DNA of 64,000 bases, from contig NZ_CP095864.1 of the NCBI RefSeq assembly GCF_023100845.1, positions 2,976,001 through 3,040,000 of the forward strand. Reading direction: 5' to 3'. The stretch is from Gordonia sp. PP30 (GTDB taxonomy: Bacteria > Actinomycetota > Actinomycetes > Mycobacteriales > Mycobacteriaceae). The notes under the pieces were generated by a model, which saw only the letters and a list, made by a program, of their open reading frames with translations, was not told the origin of the DNA and did not search any database. The translations under genes were made by a program, and so were the position numbers. Below, in pieces: positions 27,051-37,511 of this stretch. Within the stretch, counting starts at the first letter, position 1. Every line of letters begins with the position of its first letter.

Positions 27051-30000
27051 ATGTTTCCCGGCGCCACGCCCAGCAGTTCCCGCACGCTCCGGGACACGTT
27101 CCTTATCCCGGACTCGCGCGGCAGCAACGACTACGTGCTCCGGCTTTCCGATTCGGTAGCCGAGGATCAGCTCTCGGGCACGGTCGACTCGTACGTCGTC
27201 ACCCCGGCCATCGCGGAGGCATTCGATCAGGCCCTGGCTGTGGTCGACACGGCACTGCGCACCGGCGAGAACAAGGCCGCGTACCTGAACGGCTCGTTCG
27301 GCTCCGGTAAGTCGCATTTCATGGCGGTGCTGTACGGCATCCTCGGCCACTCCCCCGCGGCGCTGTCGGTATCCGAATTGCAGCCGGTCATCGCCAACCA
27401 TCCGGTGATCGCCGACGCCAATCTGCTGCGACTGACCTTCCACTTTCTGGACTCGGTGAGCATCGAGGCGGCGCTCTTCGAGCAGTACCTCCGGCAGATC
27501 CACGAGCTGCATCCCGACCAGCTCCCGCCGGTCCTGCATTCCGCCGGGGAACTGTTCGCCGATGCCGACAACCGCCGTGCCGAGGTCGGGGATGAGAAGT
27601 TCTTCGCCGCCCTCAACGCCGCCTCGGGCGGCGGGGCTGCCACCGGCGGCAGCGTGAATTGGGCGGCGCTGGGCGCGACCGCCGCCGTCTGGAGCGCCGA
27701 AACGTACGCGGCTGCGGTGGCTCCCGACGCAAAGCCGGCCACCCGCGCTCGCTTGCAGCAGGCATTGACTGCCGCGTACTTCACCAGCTATTCACGCAAC
27801 ACCGACTGGCTCTCCCTCGAGGACGGTCTCGCAGTCATCGCCGACCACGCCAAGTCGCTCGGCTACACCGGCGTGGTGCTGATGCTCGACGAACTAGTGC
27901 TGTGGCTGACCTTCCTCATCAACGAACGCCAGCGGTTCAGCGCCGAAGTGCAGAAGATCACCAAGCTGGTAGAAACCAGTCGCGGGCGCCTCGCCATTCC
28001 GGTCGCCTCATTCATCGCCCGCCAGCACGACCTGTCCGCCTGGGTCGCCAGCGGCAGCGACTCCGGCGCCACTCGGCAAGCCATCGAACAAGCCTTCGCC
28101 CACCAGGAGGGCCGCTTCGGCAGCATCCGCCTCGGCGACGAGAATCTGCCGTACATCGCGAACAAGCGCCTCCTGCAGCCGGTGGACGAGGCGGCCCGCG
28201 CCGCCCTCGCGGCCGCCTTCGACCGACTCGACAAGAATCCCGGCGTCTGGGACGTGCTGCTCGACGGCGTCAACACCGATGACACCCACCGTGGATCTAG
28301 TTCCGCGGATTTCCAGCTCACCTACCCGTTCTCACCCGCACTGATCTCAACCCTGCGTGCCCTGTCCGGTCAGATGCAGCGGGAGCGCACCGCACTCAAA
28401 GTGATGCAGCAGATGCTGCAAGACGATGCCGACCGACTCACCATCGACAACGTCATTCCAGTCGGCGACGCATTCGACTATGTGATCGACAGCGCCAGCG
28501 CCACCCCCATCAACGATGCGACCGCCCAAACCTTCAAGACCGCCCGCACCCTGTGGACCGAGAAACTGCGCCCCATGCTGTTCCGGAACATGGGTGTGGA
28601 CGAGTCGGTTCCCGACGAGGACGCGCCTTCCGGACTGCGCGCCGACATCCGGATCGTCAAGACGCTGCTGATGGCAGCGGTGGCGCCGACCGTACCGGCT
28701 CTCAAACAGATCGACGCCAGCCGGCTGGCCTCACTCAACCACGGCAGCGTCATCTCTCTCATCCCCGGCGACCAGATCGGCCAGATCGCCGCGAAGGTCA
28801 AACAGTGGGCCGCTGAAGTACCAGAACTGACCGTATCGTCCGACGCCAATCCCCTGATCTCCATCGCCCTGGAATCGGTGGACTACGAGCGGATTCTGTC
28901 CAGGGCACAGACCGAAGACACCGACGGCCGCCGACGCGAACTGATGCGCAGTCTGCTCAGCGAGCAGTTCGGCGTGAACGACAACCAACTCACCACCGAC
29001 GACTGCCTCGTGCGCGAGGTGATCTGGCGAGGTACGCCTCGCCGTGTCGAGGTGGTGTTCGGGAACGTGCGCGACCGCGGCTATCTCGCCGACGCCCAGT
29101 TTGCTCCGTCTGCGCCCGGTGCCTTGCGTCTGGTCGTCGACCTGCCCTTCGACGACCCCGGCCACACCATCACCGAAGACCATGACCGCATCGCCGAATT
29201 GCTGCGCACCGGCCAAGATCGGTTCACCATCGCCTGGCTACCGTCGTTCTTTCCCGAAAACGTGCTGCGCCAGCTCGGCAAGCTGGTGGTGCTCAACCAC
29301 GTGCTGACCGATCGTTGGACCACCTACGCCAATGAGTTCTCCGAAGGAGACCGGCAGGCGGCCCGCGGTATCCTCGAACAACAGCAGATCCAGATTCGCG
29401 GCCAACTCGGCAATGCGATCCAGATCGCGTACGGCACCGCCAGCGGCGCCACCTTCGCCGACAACCAACCGCCGCTACGGTCGCTGCACGCCGGATACAC
29501 CCCGCAACCACCGATCGGCAGCACTCTTGGCGAGGCCGTCGACCGGTTGATCGACGACGCCTACGGCACCCTCTATCCCGATCATCCCGAGTTCAGTCCG
29601 TCCGACCGCGTGATCACCGTCCGGGACTTGAACACCGCACTCGATCACCTGCGCACCGCCCAAACCCGGTCCGACGGCCGGGTGGCCCTGGAGGGCGGGG
29701 CCCGCGGCGACCGCGACAACACCCGCCGCATCGTCGAATCGCTCGGCATCGCGAAGGTCAACGAAACCCATCTGTTGTTCGGCACCGACCAGTTCACTGC
29801 CTGGCAGACGCGTATCACCCAAGAACTCGCCCGGCTCGGCGCCGACGAAGACGGCGACATCGACATCGCGGTGGTGCGTGAAGCGATCCGCGCGAGCGGC
29901 CCGAACCGCGGTCTGAACGACGACATGATCGACCTGATCGCGGCGGCGTGGGCGGCGCAGACCAAACGCTCATGGTTCCTGCACTCGTCACCGCTGCCCG

Positions 30001-30833
30001 AACCGGCGATCGGGAGCATTCGCCCGGGCACCACTTTGCGACTGGAACCGCTCCCTGAAGCACACGTGTGGAATACGGCCGTCCGCCGCTGGAAGGAGTG
30101 GACCGGCCAGCCCGTCAACGACTACCTCACCGCGACCAATCTGGCGGTCTTCGCCGACCAGGTCCGCAGGTATCGCGCCGAGAGCTTCACTGGGCGCGGA
30201 CCGTTCGTCGCCGCGCTGCGACGTGCCTACGAGTCCTTCGGACTGGACCTGCAGGTCGGACGCCACGCCCTGGCCGCCGACCTGCTCGACCTCTTCGAGG
30301 TGAAGATCGAAGGAGCCTCCAACCTCGTCCTCGTCGACGTGATCGCGCAGGCCTCGCTGCACGGCAGCGATATCGAGGCAGGAAAGTCGTTGGCCTCCGC
30401 AGCCGAGGTGGAATCGGCTCTCGAGTCACTGCCCGCGAACCATTGGGATGTCCTGCATTCGGGCGCCAAGCTGGGCGGTGACCGCGGCGCACAGGCCCGC
30501 GCCATCCTCGACGAGCTGTCCCGGGCCGTCGCTGCGCAGGAGTTCGTCCACTCACTGCCCGCCGCTCTCGGGCAGGCGAACCGGAGCCGCGACGCATGGC
30601 TGGTGGCCGGCACACCCGCGGCGACACCCACGCAGACGGACCCGACCAGTACGCCGCCCATCGCGCCCGACGACGTCACCGTCGCGCCCCCTGCCCCGCA
30701 AATCGCGGAGATCCCGCCCTTCACAGTGTCCGCCGCATCGGTGAAGTCGGCGATCGAGACGAAACTCGCCGCCCTGCTGGCCCGCCACCCCGACGCCGAG
30801 TTCACCGTCACCATCACCCGAGTGCCCTCGTGA
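27051..30833 (+). CDS. pglY: BREX-2 P-loop ATPase PglY
   Basis: Large ATPase core protein of BREX type 2, counterpart of BrxC. It has 1260 residues from ATG 27051 ([10 protein letters not shown]); an in-frame ATG at 26958 gives extra Arg/Pro-rich residues and was not used. Walker [11 protein letters not shown] is at ~81 and Walker [11 protein letters not shown] at ~277. The rest is a long alpha-helical body with a Pro/Thr-rich linker (~1190-1225) before the C-terminus. The stop overlaps the GTG of pglZ, so PglY and PglZ are translationally coupled. Confidence 0.9.
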   Translation: MFPGATPSSSRTLRDTFLIPDSRGSNDYVLRLSDSVAEDQLSGTVDSYVVTPAIAEAFDQALAVVDTALRTGENKAAYLNGSFGSGKSHFMAVLYGILGHSPAALSVSELQPVIANHPVIADANLLRLTFHFLDSVSIEAALFEQYLRQIHELHPDQLPPVLHSAGELFADADNRRAEVGDEKFFAALNAASGGGAATGGSVNWAALGATAAVWSAETYAAAVAPDAKPATRARLQQALTAAYFTSYSRNTDWLSLEDGLAVIADHAKSLGYTGVVLMLDELVLWLTFLINERQRFSAEVQKITKLVETSRGRLAIPVASFIARQHDLSAWVASGSDSGATRQAIEQAFAHQEGRFGSIRLGDENLPYIANKRLLQPVDEAARAALAAAFDRLDKNPGVWDVLLDGVNTDDTHRGSSSADFQLTYPFSPALISTLRALSGQMQRERTALKVMQQMLQDDADRLTIDNVIPVGDAFDYVIDSASATPINDATAQTFKTARTLWTEKLRPMLFRNMGVDESVPDEDAPSGLRADIRIVKTLLMAAVAPTVPALKQIDASRLASLNHGSVISLIPGDQIGQIAAKVKQWAAEVPELTVSSDANPLISIALESVDYERILSRAQTEDTDGRRRELMRSLLSEQFGVNDNQLTTDDCLVREVIWRGTPRRVEVVFGNVRDRGYLADAQFAPSAPGALRLVVDLPFDDPGHTITEDHDRIAELLRTGQDRFTIAWLPSFFPENVLRQLGKLVVLNHVLTDRWTTYANEFSEGDRQAARGILEQQQIQIRGQLGNAIQIAYGTASGATFADNQPPLRSLHAGYTPQPPIGSTLGEAVDRLIDDAYGTLYPDHPEFSPSDRVITVRDLNTALDHLRTAQTRSDGRVALEGGARGDRDNTRRIVESLGIAKVNETHLLFGTDQFTAWQTRITQELARLGADEDGDIDIAVVREAIRASGPNRGLNDDMIDLIAAAWAAQTKRSWFLHSSPLPEPAIGSIRPGTTLRLEPLPEAHVWNTAVRRWKEWTGQPVNDYLTATNLAVFADQVRRYRAESFTGRGPFVAALRRAYESFGLDLQVGRHALAADLLDLFEVKIEGASNLVLVDVIAQASLHGSDIEAGKSLASAAEVESALESLPANHWDVLHSGAKLGGDRGAQARAILDELSRAVAAQEFVHSLPAALGQANRSRDAWLVAGTPAATPTQTDPTSTPPIAPDDVTVAPPAPQIAEIPPFTVSAASVKSAIETKLAALLARHPDAEFTVTITRVPS

Positions 30834-33634
30834 CGCCCCTTCCCCGCGCCGACCTCACCGGCCTACTCACGCTGATCGGACAGCTGCGTGAGAAAGGTCA
30901 TCAGCGTGGCGTGCTAGCGGTGGCCGCCCGACCCGAATGGGACGGCGACACCACCCTGGACACCGAACACGGCAGTCTGCGGATCCGCACCGCGCCCAGC
31001 GTCCTGGCACTCCGCGACGCGATGCTCGAACGGAACAGCGTCGACTGGGTGATCGCCCTCACCGACCGGCAACCCAGCGAGCTGCCGACCGGAGTCGTCG
31101 ATCACCTCACCGTCGGCACAGTCTCGAACCTCGATCCATGGCCCGCGCTGCGCAGCCGGTTTCACGCTACCGGCCAAGAGTTCGACCTGTTGTCCCTGCA
31201 GAACACCGCCGCCCGTGCGGCACTTCGCTATCTGCCGCCCGCACCAGAACCCGCGCCCAACGGAGTCCTGACCTCCGACCACCTGTTCCGGGTGATCGCC
31301 GGTCACAACTTCGGCTTCACCACCGATCCGACCCCACTCAACGTCGCGGTGTGGTCGACCAACGTTGACCGGACGGCACAGTTCACCGCCTGGCAGGACA
31401 CCGCCGACCAGGCCCTCCTCACGGAGTTCTACCGTTGGCTCGAAGGACGACTGAGTGCGCTGGGCCCGGTCTTCGGCGCTGTCTGGCAGACCGTCGGGCC
31501 ACAACGGCTGGTTCCGCTCGGGCTCGTCGCCGCCCTCCTCAACGACTCGGGCAGCGCTGCGGCCGGTTTCCCGGCTACGCCTGAGGAGATCATCCGTTCC
31601 CGCACCCTGCTCGAGGTTCAGCTCGGCCAGCGCACCATCACCGAAAACCAACTGCTCGCCTGGGGAAACACGGCAAGCCTCGCGGTGGCCGACGGCGCTG
31701 ACAAGGAGACGTTGCGCACCGCCGAAGACCTAGTCACACAGTTGCAGGCCTCCGCTCTGGTCGGCCGATCTGATGTGTTGCGGCCGGGCTTGACCGCACG
31801 GCTCGCCAGGTTCGCACAGGCCCTCGATGCCGCCGAACTCGATGCCATCGATCTCGCCGCGGTCGAGAACTGCTGGGCCGACGTGACCGCACACCGCCTC
31901 GCTCGGCCCGACAGCGCCGGCGCACTGCGCGACGTCCGCGTCGGGGCCGCAACCCTGCGCCTGCTGCGCTGGTTGCGGAGCCCGGACGCCACCCCGTCGT
32001 CGACGGCCGGATGGCTAGGGCATTATCGCGACGACCTGTCGTGGGTCGACGGCGCCGTCGACGAGGTATTTGTCGGTGCCACCGACCCACAACTCGCCGA
32101 CGCCGCCCACCGGATCGTGACGGCCGCTCGCGCTCGGCGCGCCGAGCAGGATCGCAAGTTCGCCCGCCACCTGCAGACTGACGGAGGCCAGCGACGCACC
32201 GGAGCCGACGCGCCGACCTACGTCGAGGACCTTCTCACGCGGGTGGTCCTCCCCCTGACAAGACCCCGCCCCGGTGGCTCTACCCCGTCGCCCGTACTGC
32301 TCATCGTCGCCGACGGCATGAGCGGTTCGTCCGCCAACGAACTCGTCGCCGACACCGTCCGGCGCACACTGCCACAGTGGACGGTGTGTCTGCCCGAAGA
32401 CACCGAACCGGTGACCGTCGCGCTGTCTGCGCTGCCATCGGTGACCGAGTTCTCACGGTGCTCGTTACTGTCCGGCAGGCTGGCCCGGGGTGGACAGTCC
32501 GAAGAACGCGCCGGATTCGATTCCTGGCTCACCGCCAACGGATTACCCTCCGCCGGGCGAGCGCTCTTTCACAAGGCCGATATGGAAGCCGCCGCGCGGG
32601 CCAACGCCCTGGCGGCCACTGTGCAAGAAGCGGTGGACGATACCGGCGGGCGACCGGTGATCGCCTGTGTGCTCAATGACGTCGACGATGCCCTCGACCG
32701 TTCCGATCCGATCGGCACCGTGTGGACCACCGACCGCTTCAAACGGCTCGACTCGCTGCTCTCGGCGGCCGCCGCCGTCGGCCGCACCGTGGTCTTGGTG
32801 TCCGATCACGGACATGTGGTGGAACGCCGAGAGCAACCGAGCGTTCAGCGCGGCGTTGGGATCTCCGCCCGCTACCGCACTGCCGACACCGACGTCGCCG
32901 AGGACGAAGTTCTGGTCGACGGTCCGCGGGTGTTGTGCGACGGCCACCGCGCCATCCTCGCCGTCGACGAGCAACTCCGCTACACCGGGCTCAAAGCCGG
33001 CTACCACGGCGGCGGAGCACTCGCCGAAGTAGCGATTCCAGTGGCGATTCTGCTCAACGGTGCGATTCCCGAGCACCTGCAGCTGATCGAGGCGTCGCTA
33101 TCGGTGGGCGAACCGCTGGCCGCACCACCGTGGTGGGAGGCCGGGCGTGACGTGCGGTCACCGCTGTCGTTGCCCGCCGAGAGCACCGGTCCGGCCACGA
33201 AGACCGCGCCGAAGCGTCGCGGCAAATCGGCGCGTGCCGCGCAGCCTGCTCAGTCCGAGGGCTTGTTCGAACTCGCCGATCCCGCCGAATCCGGTGTCGA
33301 AGCACTGCCGGACGCCGCTCCGGCCGGCGGTCGTGACCGGGTTGCCGAACTACTCGCCACCGAACTCTTTACGAGGCTCTACAAGCAGTACGGTCGCCGC
33401 ACCGACCTGACCTCCATCGCCACGCTCCTGCGCGAGACCATTGACGCCGGGGGTGTGCTGCCCCTTACCCGCGCCGCACACGTGTTGAACGTCAAGGCGT
33501 TCCGTGCCGGCCCAGCTGTGCAGTCCCTTGCGCAGGTGCTCAACACCGACGGTGTGATCGTTCTGACGGTGACCGGGACAGAACTGGAACTGGAAGCCGA
33601 GACCATGTTCGAGCAGTTCGGAGTACCGCGATGA
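30830..33634 (+). CDS. pglZ: BREX-2 alkaline-phosphatase-superfamily protein PglZ
   Basis: Signature BREX protein of the alkaline phosphatase superfamily. It has 934 residues from the GTG overlapping the pglY stop; an upstream in-frame extension lies wholly over pglY. Metal-site motifs are [15 protein letters not shown] (~493) and [10 protein letters not shown] (~657). A basic P/A/K-rich linker (~790-810, [11 protein letters not shown]) precedes a C-terminal winged-helix-like domain. The phosphatase or nuclease substrate is not settled for this family. The TGA overlaps the brxD ATG. Confidence 0.92.
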   Translation: MTPLPRADLTGLLTLIGQLREKGHQRGVLAVAARPEWDGDTTLDTEHGSLRIRTAPSVLALRDAMLERNSVDWVIALTDRQPSELPTGVVDHLTVGTVSNLDPWPALRSRFHATGQEFDLLSLQNTAARAALRYLPPAPEPAPNGVLTSDHLFRVIAGHNFGFTTDPTPLNVAVWSTNVDRTAQFTAWQDTADQALLTEFYRWLEGRLSALGPVFGAVWQTVGPQRLVPLGLVAALLNDSGSAAAGFPATPEEIIRSRTLLEVQLGQRTITENQLLAWGNTASLAVADGADKETLRTAEDLVTQLQASALVGRSDVLRPGLTARLARFAQALDAAELDAIDLAAVENCWADVTAHRLARPDSAGALRDVRVGAATLRLLRWLRSPDATPSSTAGWLGHYRDDLSWVDGAVDEVFVGATDPQLADAAHRIVTAARARRAEQDRKFARHLQTDGGQRRTGADAPTYVEDLLTRVVLPLTRPRPGGSTPSPVLLIVADGMSGSSANELVADTVRRTLPQWTVCLPEDTEPVTVALSALPSVTEFSRCSLLSGRLARGGQSEERAGFDSWLTANGLPSAGRALFHKADMEAAARANALAATVQEAVDDTGGRPVIACVLNDVDDALDRSDPIGTVWTTDRFKRLDSLLSAAAAVGRTVVLVSDHGHVVERREQPSVQRGVGISARYRTADTDVAEDEVLVDGPRVLCDGHRAILAVDEQLRYTGLKAGYHGGGALAEVAIPVAILLNGAIPEHLQLIEASLSVGEPLAAPPWWEAGRDVRSPLSLPAESTGPATKTAPKRRGKSARAAQPAQSEGLFELADPAESGVEALPDAAPAGGRDRVAELLATELFTRLYKQYGRRTDLTSIATLLRETIDAGGVLPLTRAAHVLNVKAFRAGPAVQSLAQVLNTDGVIVLTVTGTELELEAETMFEQFGVPR

Positions 33635-34920
33635 CGCTCTCCCCGGTACGTCGGCGAGAACTTCTCCAATCACTGCGCCAGGGCACGGTCCCGGAAGGCA
33701 ACCTCGACGCGTTGGCCGTGGGCATCGACCGTTTCGCCGACACCATCGACTCCGATCTCGATGCGGTCGCCGCAGGCGGCTCGATGTTCAAGGCAGTGCG
33801 CGGCGAGTACGGCGCCGGCAAGACGTTCTTCGCTCGATGGGTGGAGCAGCGCGCCATGCGACGCGGGCTGGCCGTCGCCGAAGTGCAGATCAGCGAGTTG
33901 GAGACGCCGCTGCACAAGCTGGAGACGGTGTACCGCCGCACCATCGAAGAGTTGCGGACCGCGTCCTTCGCCAAGAGCGCCTTCCGGCCGTTGATCGACG
34001 CCTGGCTCTACGGCGTCGAAGAGGACGCGGCCGCTGCCGCCGGTGTCGAGGAAGCCCGTGCCGGCCAGGTCGAGGAGTTGCTGGAGCAGCGGCTCGCTGC
34101 CGTCGGGGCCACCACGCCCGTCTATCCGATGGTATTGCGCAGCTACCGCGCCGCGCTCGAGCGCGAAGACGCCCCCACCGCCGACGCACTCATCGCCTGG
34201 CTCGGTGGTCAGCCGCACGTCGGAGCCGCCGCGAAGCGTGCTGCCGGCGTACGCCAGGACGTCGATCACTTTCTGGCGATGGGCTTCTTGCAGGGACTGC
34301 TCACCGTCCTCAAAGGTGCCCGGCACCCGGGTCTGGTCCTGGTGATCGATGAGGTCGAGACCCTGCAGCGTATGCGCAGCGACAGCCGAGCGAAGGCGCT
34401 CAACGCCCTGCGCCAATGGATCGACGAGCTCGATTCCGGACGCTATCCGGGCCTGTACCTGGTAATCACCGGCACCCCGGCGTTCTATGACGGCCGTCAG
34501 GGCGTGCAAACGCTGCCGCCGTTGGCGCAGCGGCTGCACACCGACTTCGGCACCGATCCGCGCTTCGACAACCCGCGGGCACCACAGATCAGGCTCACCG
34601 GCTTCGATCTGGAGCGACTGGTGGAAGTCGGTGTTCGGGTGCGCGACATCTATGCCGAGGGATCGTCGGCACCGGATCGAATCCGCGAGTTGGTCGACGA
34701 CCGCTATCTGCGCGATCTCGCAGTCGCGGTGGCGGGCGAGTTAGGCGGCACCGTGGGAGTCTCGCCGCGAATCTTCCTCAAGAAGCTCGTCGCCGACGTG
34801 CTCGATCGCGTCGACCAGTTTCCCGATTTCCTTCCGCGCGAACACTATTCGCTCACCATCTCCGATACCGAGCGGTCTGTGAGCCCGCGGGCCGCCACGG
34901 CCGACGACGTCGAACTCTGA
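33631..34920 (+). CDS. brxD: BREX ATP-binding protein BrxD
   Basis: 429-residue AAA-type ATPase of the BrxD family, the usual partner of a helicase in BREX type 2. Walker A is GEYGAGKTFF (~58) and Walker B is LVIDEVETLQ (~238), followed by a sensor-like ITGTPAFYD segment. The ATG overlaps the pglZ stop and the TGA overlaps the ATG of the helicase gene, so all four downstream BREX genes form one coupled string. The role in translocation or in loading BrxHI on DNA is inferred from the family. Confidence 0.9.
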   Translation: MTLSPVRRRELLQSLRQGTVPEGNLDALAVGIDRFADTIDSDLDAVAAGGSMFKAVRGEYGAGKTFFARWVEQRAMRRGLAVAEVQISELETPLHKLETVYRRTIEELRTASFAKSAFRPLIDAWLYGVEEDAAAAAGVEEARAGQVEELLEQRLAAVGATTPVYPMVLRSYRAALEREDAPTADALIAWLGGQPHVGAAAKRAAGVRQDVDHFLAMGFLQGLLTVLKGARHPGLVLVIDEVETLQRMRSDSRAKALNALRQWIDELDSGRYPGLYLVITGTPAFYDGRQGVQTLPPLAQRLHTDFGTDPRFDNPRAPQIRLTGFDLERLVEVGVRVRDIYAEGSSAPDRIRELVDDRYLRDLAVAVAGELGGTVGVSPRIFLKKLVADVLDRVDQFPDFLPREHYSLTISDTERSVSPRAATADDVEL

Positions 34921-37016
34921 TGGACGGATTCGGCCTACTCGATCCGGTGGTCCAGCATCACATCGTCAATACGCTGGGCTGGACCGGTCTCCGCCCGTTG
35001 CAGAACGAGGCGACCGGCCCCATCGTCGCCGGCGAGGATGCCATCTTGCTGGCCCCGACCGCCGGCGGAAAAACCGAGGCAGCAATGTTTCCGCTCCTCA
35101 CCCGCATGCAGGGACAGCGGTGGGACGGGGTCAGTGTGCTGTACCTGTGTCCGTTGCGGGCGCTGCTCAACAATCTGCAGCCGCGGCTCGACGAGTACGC
35201 TTCGTGGCTGGGCCGATCGGCGCGAACCTGGCATGGCGATGTCAATCAGTCGGCGCGACAGCGGATCCAACGGGAACGGCCAGACATTCTGCTGACCACC
35301 CCCGAGTCGCTCGAATCGATGCTGGTGTCTGAGCGGGTTGACGCCGCAGCCCTGCTCGGCGGGTTGCACGCAGTCGTGGTCGATGAGGTCCATGCTTTTG
35401 CCGGCGACGATCGCGGCTGGCATCTGCGCGCCGTCCTGGCCCGGATCGAAGATCTGCTTGGCCGTCGGCTGCAACGAATCGGGATGTCGGCGACAGTCGG
35501 CAATCCCGCAGTGTTGCTGACCTGGCTGCAGGGTGGCCACACCGGGCCCGGACGGGTGATCGCCCCCGCCGATCCCGCGGCGACCAAGGTTCCGGAGGTC
35601 ACCGTCGACTCCGTCGGCAGCATCCAAAACGCCGCCACAGTAATCGCCGCACTCCACGCCGGCGAGAAGCGCCTGGTATTCGTCGATTCCCGACGCCTCG
35701 CCGAGGAGCTTGCGGCCGGCCTCCGCGAGCGGGGGATCACCACCTTCGTCTCGCACTCCTCCTTGTCCGCGGCCGAACGCCGCGAATCCGAACAGGCCTT
35801 CGCTGAATCGCGTGACTGCGTCATCGTCGCCACGTCGACACTCGAACTCGGAATCGATGTGGGCGACCTCGACCGCGTCATCCAGATCAACGCGCCGCGA
35901 ACCGTCTCGTCATTTCTGCAGCGACTGGGACGCACCGGGCGGCGGCCCGGTGCCGTGCGCAACTGCCTCTTTCTCGGCATCACCGACGATGCATTGCTTG
36001 CCACTCTTGGCATGCTCAAATGCTGGTCGGACGGATGGGTCGAACCTGTCACCCCACCGCCCGAACCTCGCCACATCGCCGCCCAGCAGCTACTGGCCGC
36101 GGCATTGCAGACTCGCCGTCTCCCGTTGCAGGGCTGGGACTCTCAGTGGGCCCCCCTTCCGCTTTTCGGTGACGACGGGCCGGAAATCTTCGACTACCTC
36201 GTGAGCGAGGGGTTCCTCGACCACGATTCCGGTACCGCCTTTATCGGACCCGAAGCCGAAAAGCGGTTCGGCCGCCGCCATTTCATGGAGTTGCTGGCAG
36301 TCTTCACCGCGCCCCCGGTGTTCACGGTGCTGGCCGGGCGCCACGAGGTCGGTTCAGTCGAGGCGAGCGTGCTGACTGATGTCGTAGAAGGCCCCCGGGT
36401 GCTTCTACTGGCCGGGAGATCGTGGAAGGTCACGCACATTGACTGGCTACGCCGACGGGTTTATGTCGAGGCCACCGACATTGCCGGGCGCGCAAAGTGG
36501 ATGTCACTGCCCGACGGCACGTCGCTGCAGATCACCCGCGCTGCGCGCGACGTGCTCCTGGGTTCCGCGCCAGATGGGGTGACGCTGACCCGCCGAGCAG
36601 AGGTCACGCTCGCCGACATGCGAGAACAACACAGCGGACATGTCGACCCTGCGCGGTTCGTTGTCGAACGCGACCGCACAGGCACAGTTCGATGGTGGAC
36701 GTGGGCGGGGGTCAAGGCCAACCGGACGATCGCCGCCGCCACCCCGATTGCGGTTCCGCGGCAACGGCCGAACGCCGAGTTCATCCGGTTGCATTCAGAC
36801 TTGACTGTCCAAGAGATTCAGACGGCACTCGCCGAGCTGTCGGCTCTGCCGGAATGGCCCCTGCCGACCATCGATCCAGGCGCGCTGAATGGATTGAAGT
36901 TCTCCACTGCTCTACCGCCAGACCTCGCGGCACGCACCCTGGGGGCCCGGGCCCTCGACGAGGTCGGCGCTTCAGACACCGTCGCATATCCGGCGGTCTT
37001 TCACCTGATGAGTTGA
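34920..37016 (+). CDS. brxHI: BREX DEAD/DEAH-box helicase BrxHI
   Basis: 698-residue superfamily 2 helicase of the Lhr-like group found at the end of BREX type 2 operons. It shows the Q-motif-like LRPLQNEA, Walker A LAPTAGGKTEAA (~43), DEVHAF box (~154), SATVG motif III (~190), and the helicase C motifs LELGIDVGDLDRV and LQRLGRTGRR (motif VI). The start codon shares its first base with the brxD stop. It is the last intact gene of the island. Confidence 0.9.
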   Translation: MDGFGLLDPVVQHHIVNTLGWTGLRPLQNEATGPIVAGEDAILLAPTAGGKTEAAMFPLLTRMQGQRWDGVSVLYLCPLRALLNNLQPRLDEYASWLGRSARTWHGDVNQSARQRIQRERPDILLTTPESLESMLVSERVDAAALLGGLHAVVVDEVHAFAGDDRGWHLRAVLARIEDLLGRRLQRIGMSATVGNPAVLLTWLQGGHTGPGRVIAPADPAATKVPEVTVDSVGSIQNAATVIAALHAGEKRLVFVDSRRLAEELAAGLRERGITTFVSHSSLSAAERRESEQAFAESRDCVIVATSTLELGIDVGDLDRVIQINAPRTVSSFLQRLGRTGRRPGAVRNCLFLGITDDALLATLGMLKCWSDGWVEPVTPPPEPRHIAAQQLLAAALQTRRLPLQGWDSQWAPLPLFGDDGPEIFDYLVSEGFLDHDSGTAFIGPEAEKRFGRRHFMELLAVFTAPPVFTVLAGRHEVGSVEASVLTDVVEGPRVLLLAGRSWKVTHIDWLRRRVYVEATDIAGRAKWMSLPDGTSLQITRAARDVLLGSAPDGVTLTRRAEVTLADMREQHSGHVDPARFVVERDRTGTVRWWTWAGVKANRTIAAATPIAVPRQRPNAEFIRLHSDLTVQEIQTALAELSALPEWPLPTIDPGALNGLKFSTALPPDLAARTLGARALDEVGASDTVAYPAVFHLMS

Positions 37017-37038
37017 TCGTTATTCGCCAGCTACGAAC

Positions 37039-37050
37039 TAGAATCGCTTC
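37039..37050 (+). promoter_or_regulatory. -10 element with leaderless spacing
   Basis: TAGAAT at 37039-37044 is followed by six bases and the ATG at 37051, the arrangement expected of leaderless actinobacterial transcripts. No convincing -35 at 16-18 bases was found. It serves the frameshifted toxin-like remnant. Confidence 0.4.
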
Positions 37051-37348
37051 ATGTCGACGGCCCGTGAGATCGCGATTCATGCGGGCTTCATGAAAGGCTT
37101 CCAAGCACTGCAGCCCAAACGTCCGAAAGCAGGTTGCTGCCTCCGTCGCCAAGTTTCGGACAAACGACCTCTCTGGCACTCACGTCGAGACGATCCACAA
37201 TGCTTCGAACTCTCGGTTCCGATCGGTTCGCGTCACGCCGTCAATTCGCGCCATCGTCCTGGCGCCTACCACAGGAACCGACGGTTCGGCAGATCGTGTC
37301 AGCGACATAGGAAGTAGGCTCGGTCACGGGTCCTGTGGTGCTCGGTGA
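37051..37348 (+). pseudogene. Frameshifted RelE-like toxin/helicase N-terminal remnant
   Basis: ATG 37051 starts MSTAREIAIHAGFMKGF and stays sensible through QALQPK (residue 23). After a +1 shift near 37118-37121 the other frame continues as VRKQVAASVAKFRT, then FRSVRVTPSIRAIVLAP, to a TGA at 37346-37348. Joined, the ~98 residues resemble the RelE-like region that begins many UvrD-type helicases and related toxins (helix-KFR ... HxE ... RSxRV ... RAIVLAP). The rest of such a protein is absent, so this is a truncated and frameshifted remnant at the right border of the island. Confidence 0.55.
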
Positions 37349-37384
37349 GTTGTTGAGGAACTCTCATCCTCACACCCAGGACCC
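37328..37384. repeat. Imperfect nested inverted repeat at island right edge
   Basis: GGGTCCTG (37328-37335) pairs with CAGGACCC (37377-37384), and inside it GAGTT (37347-37351) pairs with AACTC (37359-37363). There is no T-tract. It could be a hairpin in the transcript end of the island or the end of a lost mobile element. No transposase remnant is visible in the next 120 bases, which otherwise hold nothing recognisable before the stop of the acyl-CoA synthetase gene. Confidence 0.45.
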
Positions 37385-37511
37385 ACCTGCAACTTGTGGC
37401 CCTCCCCAGCCCATCACGCCGTCACCTACTCACTCTCAAAGGCGAAGAGCCGGACAACGCAGCTGAACGCGAAGACCGGCGTGCGTCTCACCGAGCCGGC
37501 CGCGGGGCACC

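Noticed and set aside
5362-37016. DISARM system
   Set aside because: A helicase, PLD-like protein and methyltransferase occur together, but the PglW/Y/Z and BrxD/BrxHI set clearly defines BREX type 2.
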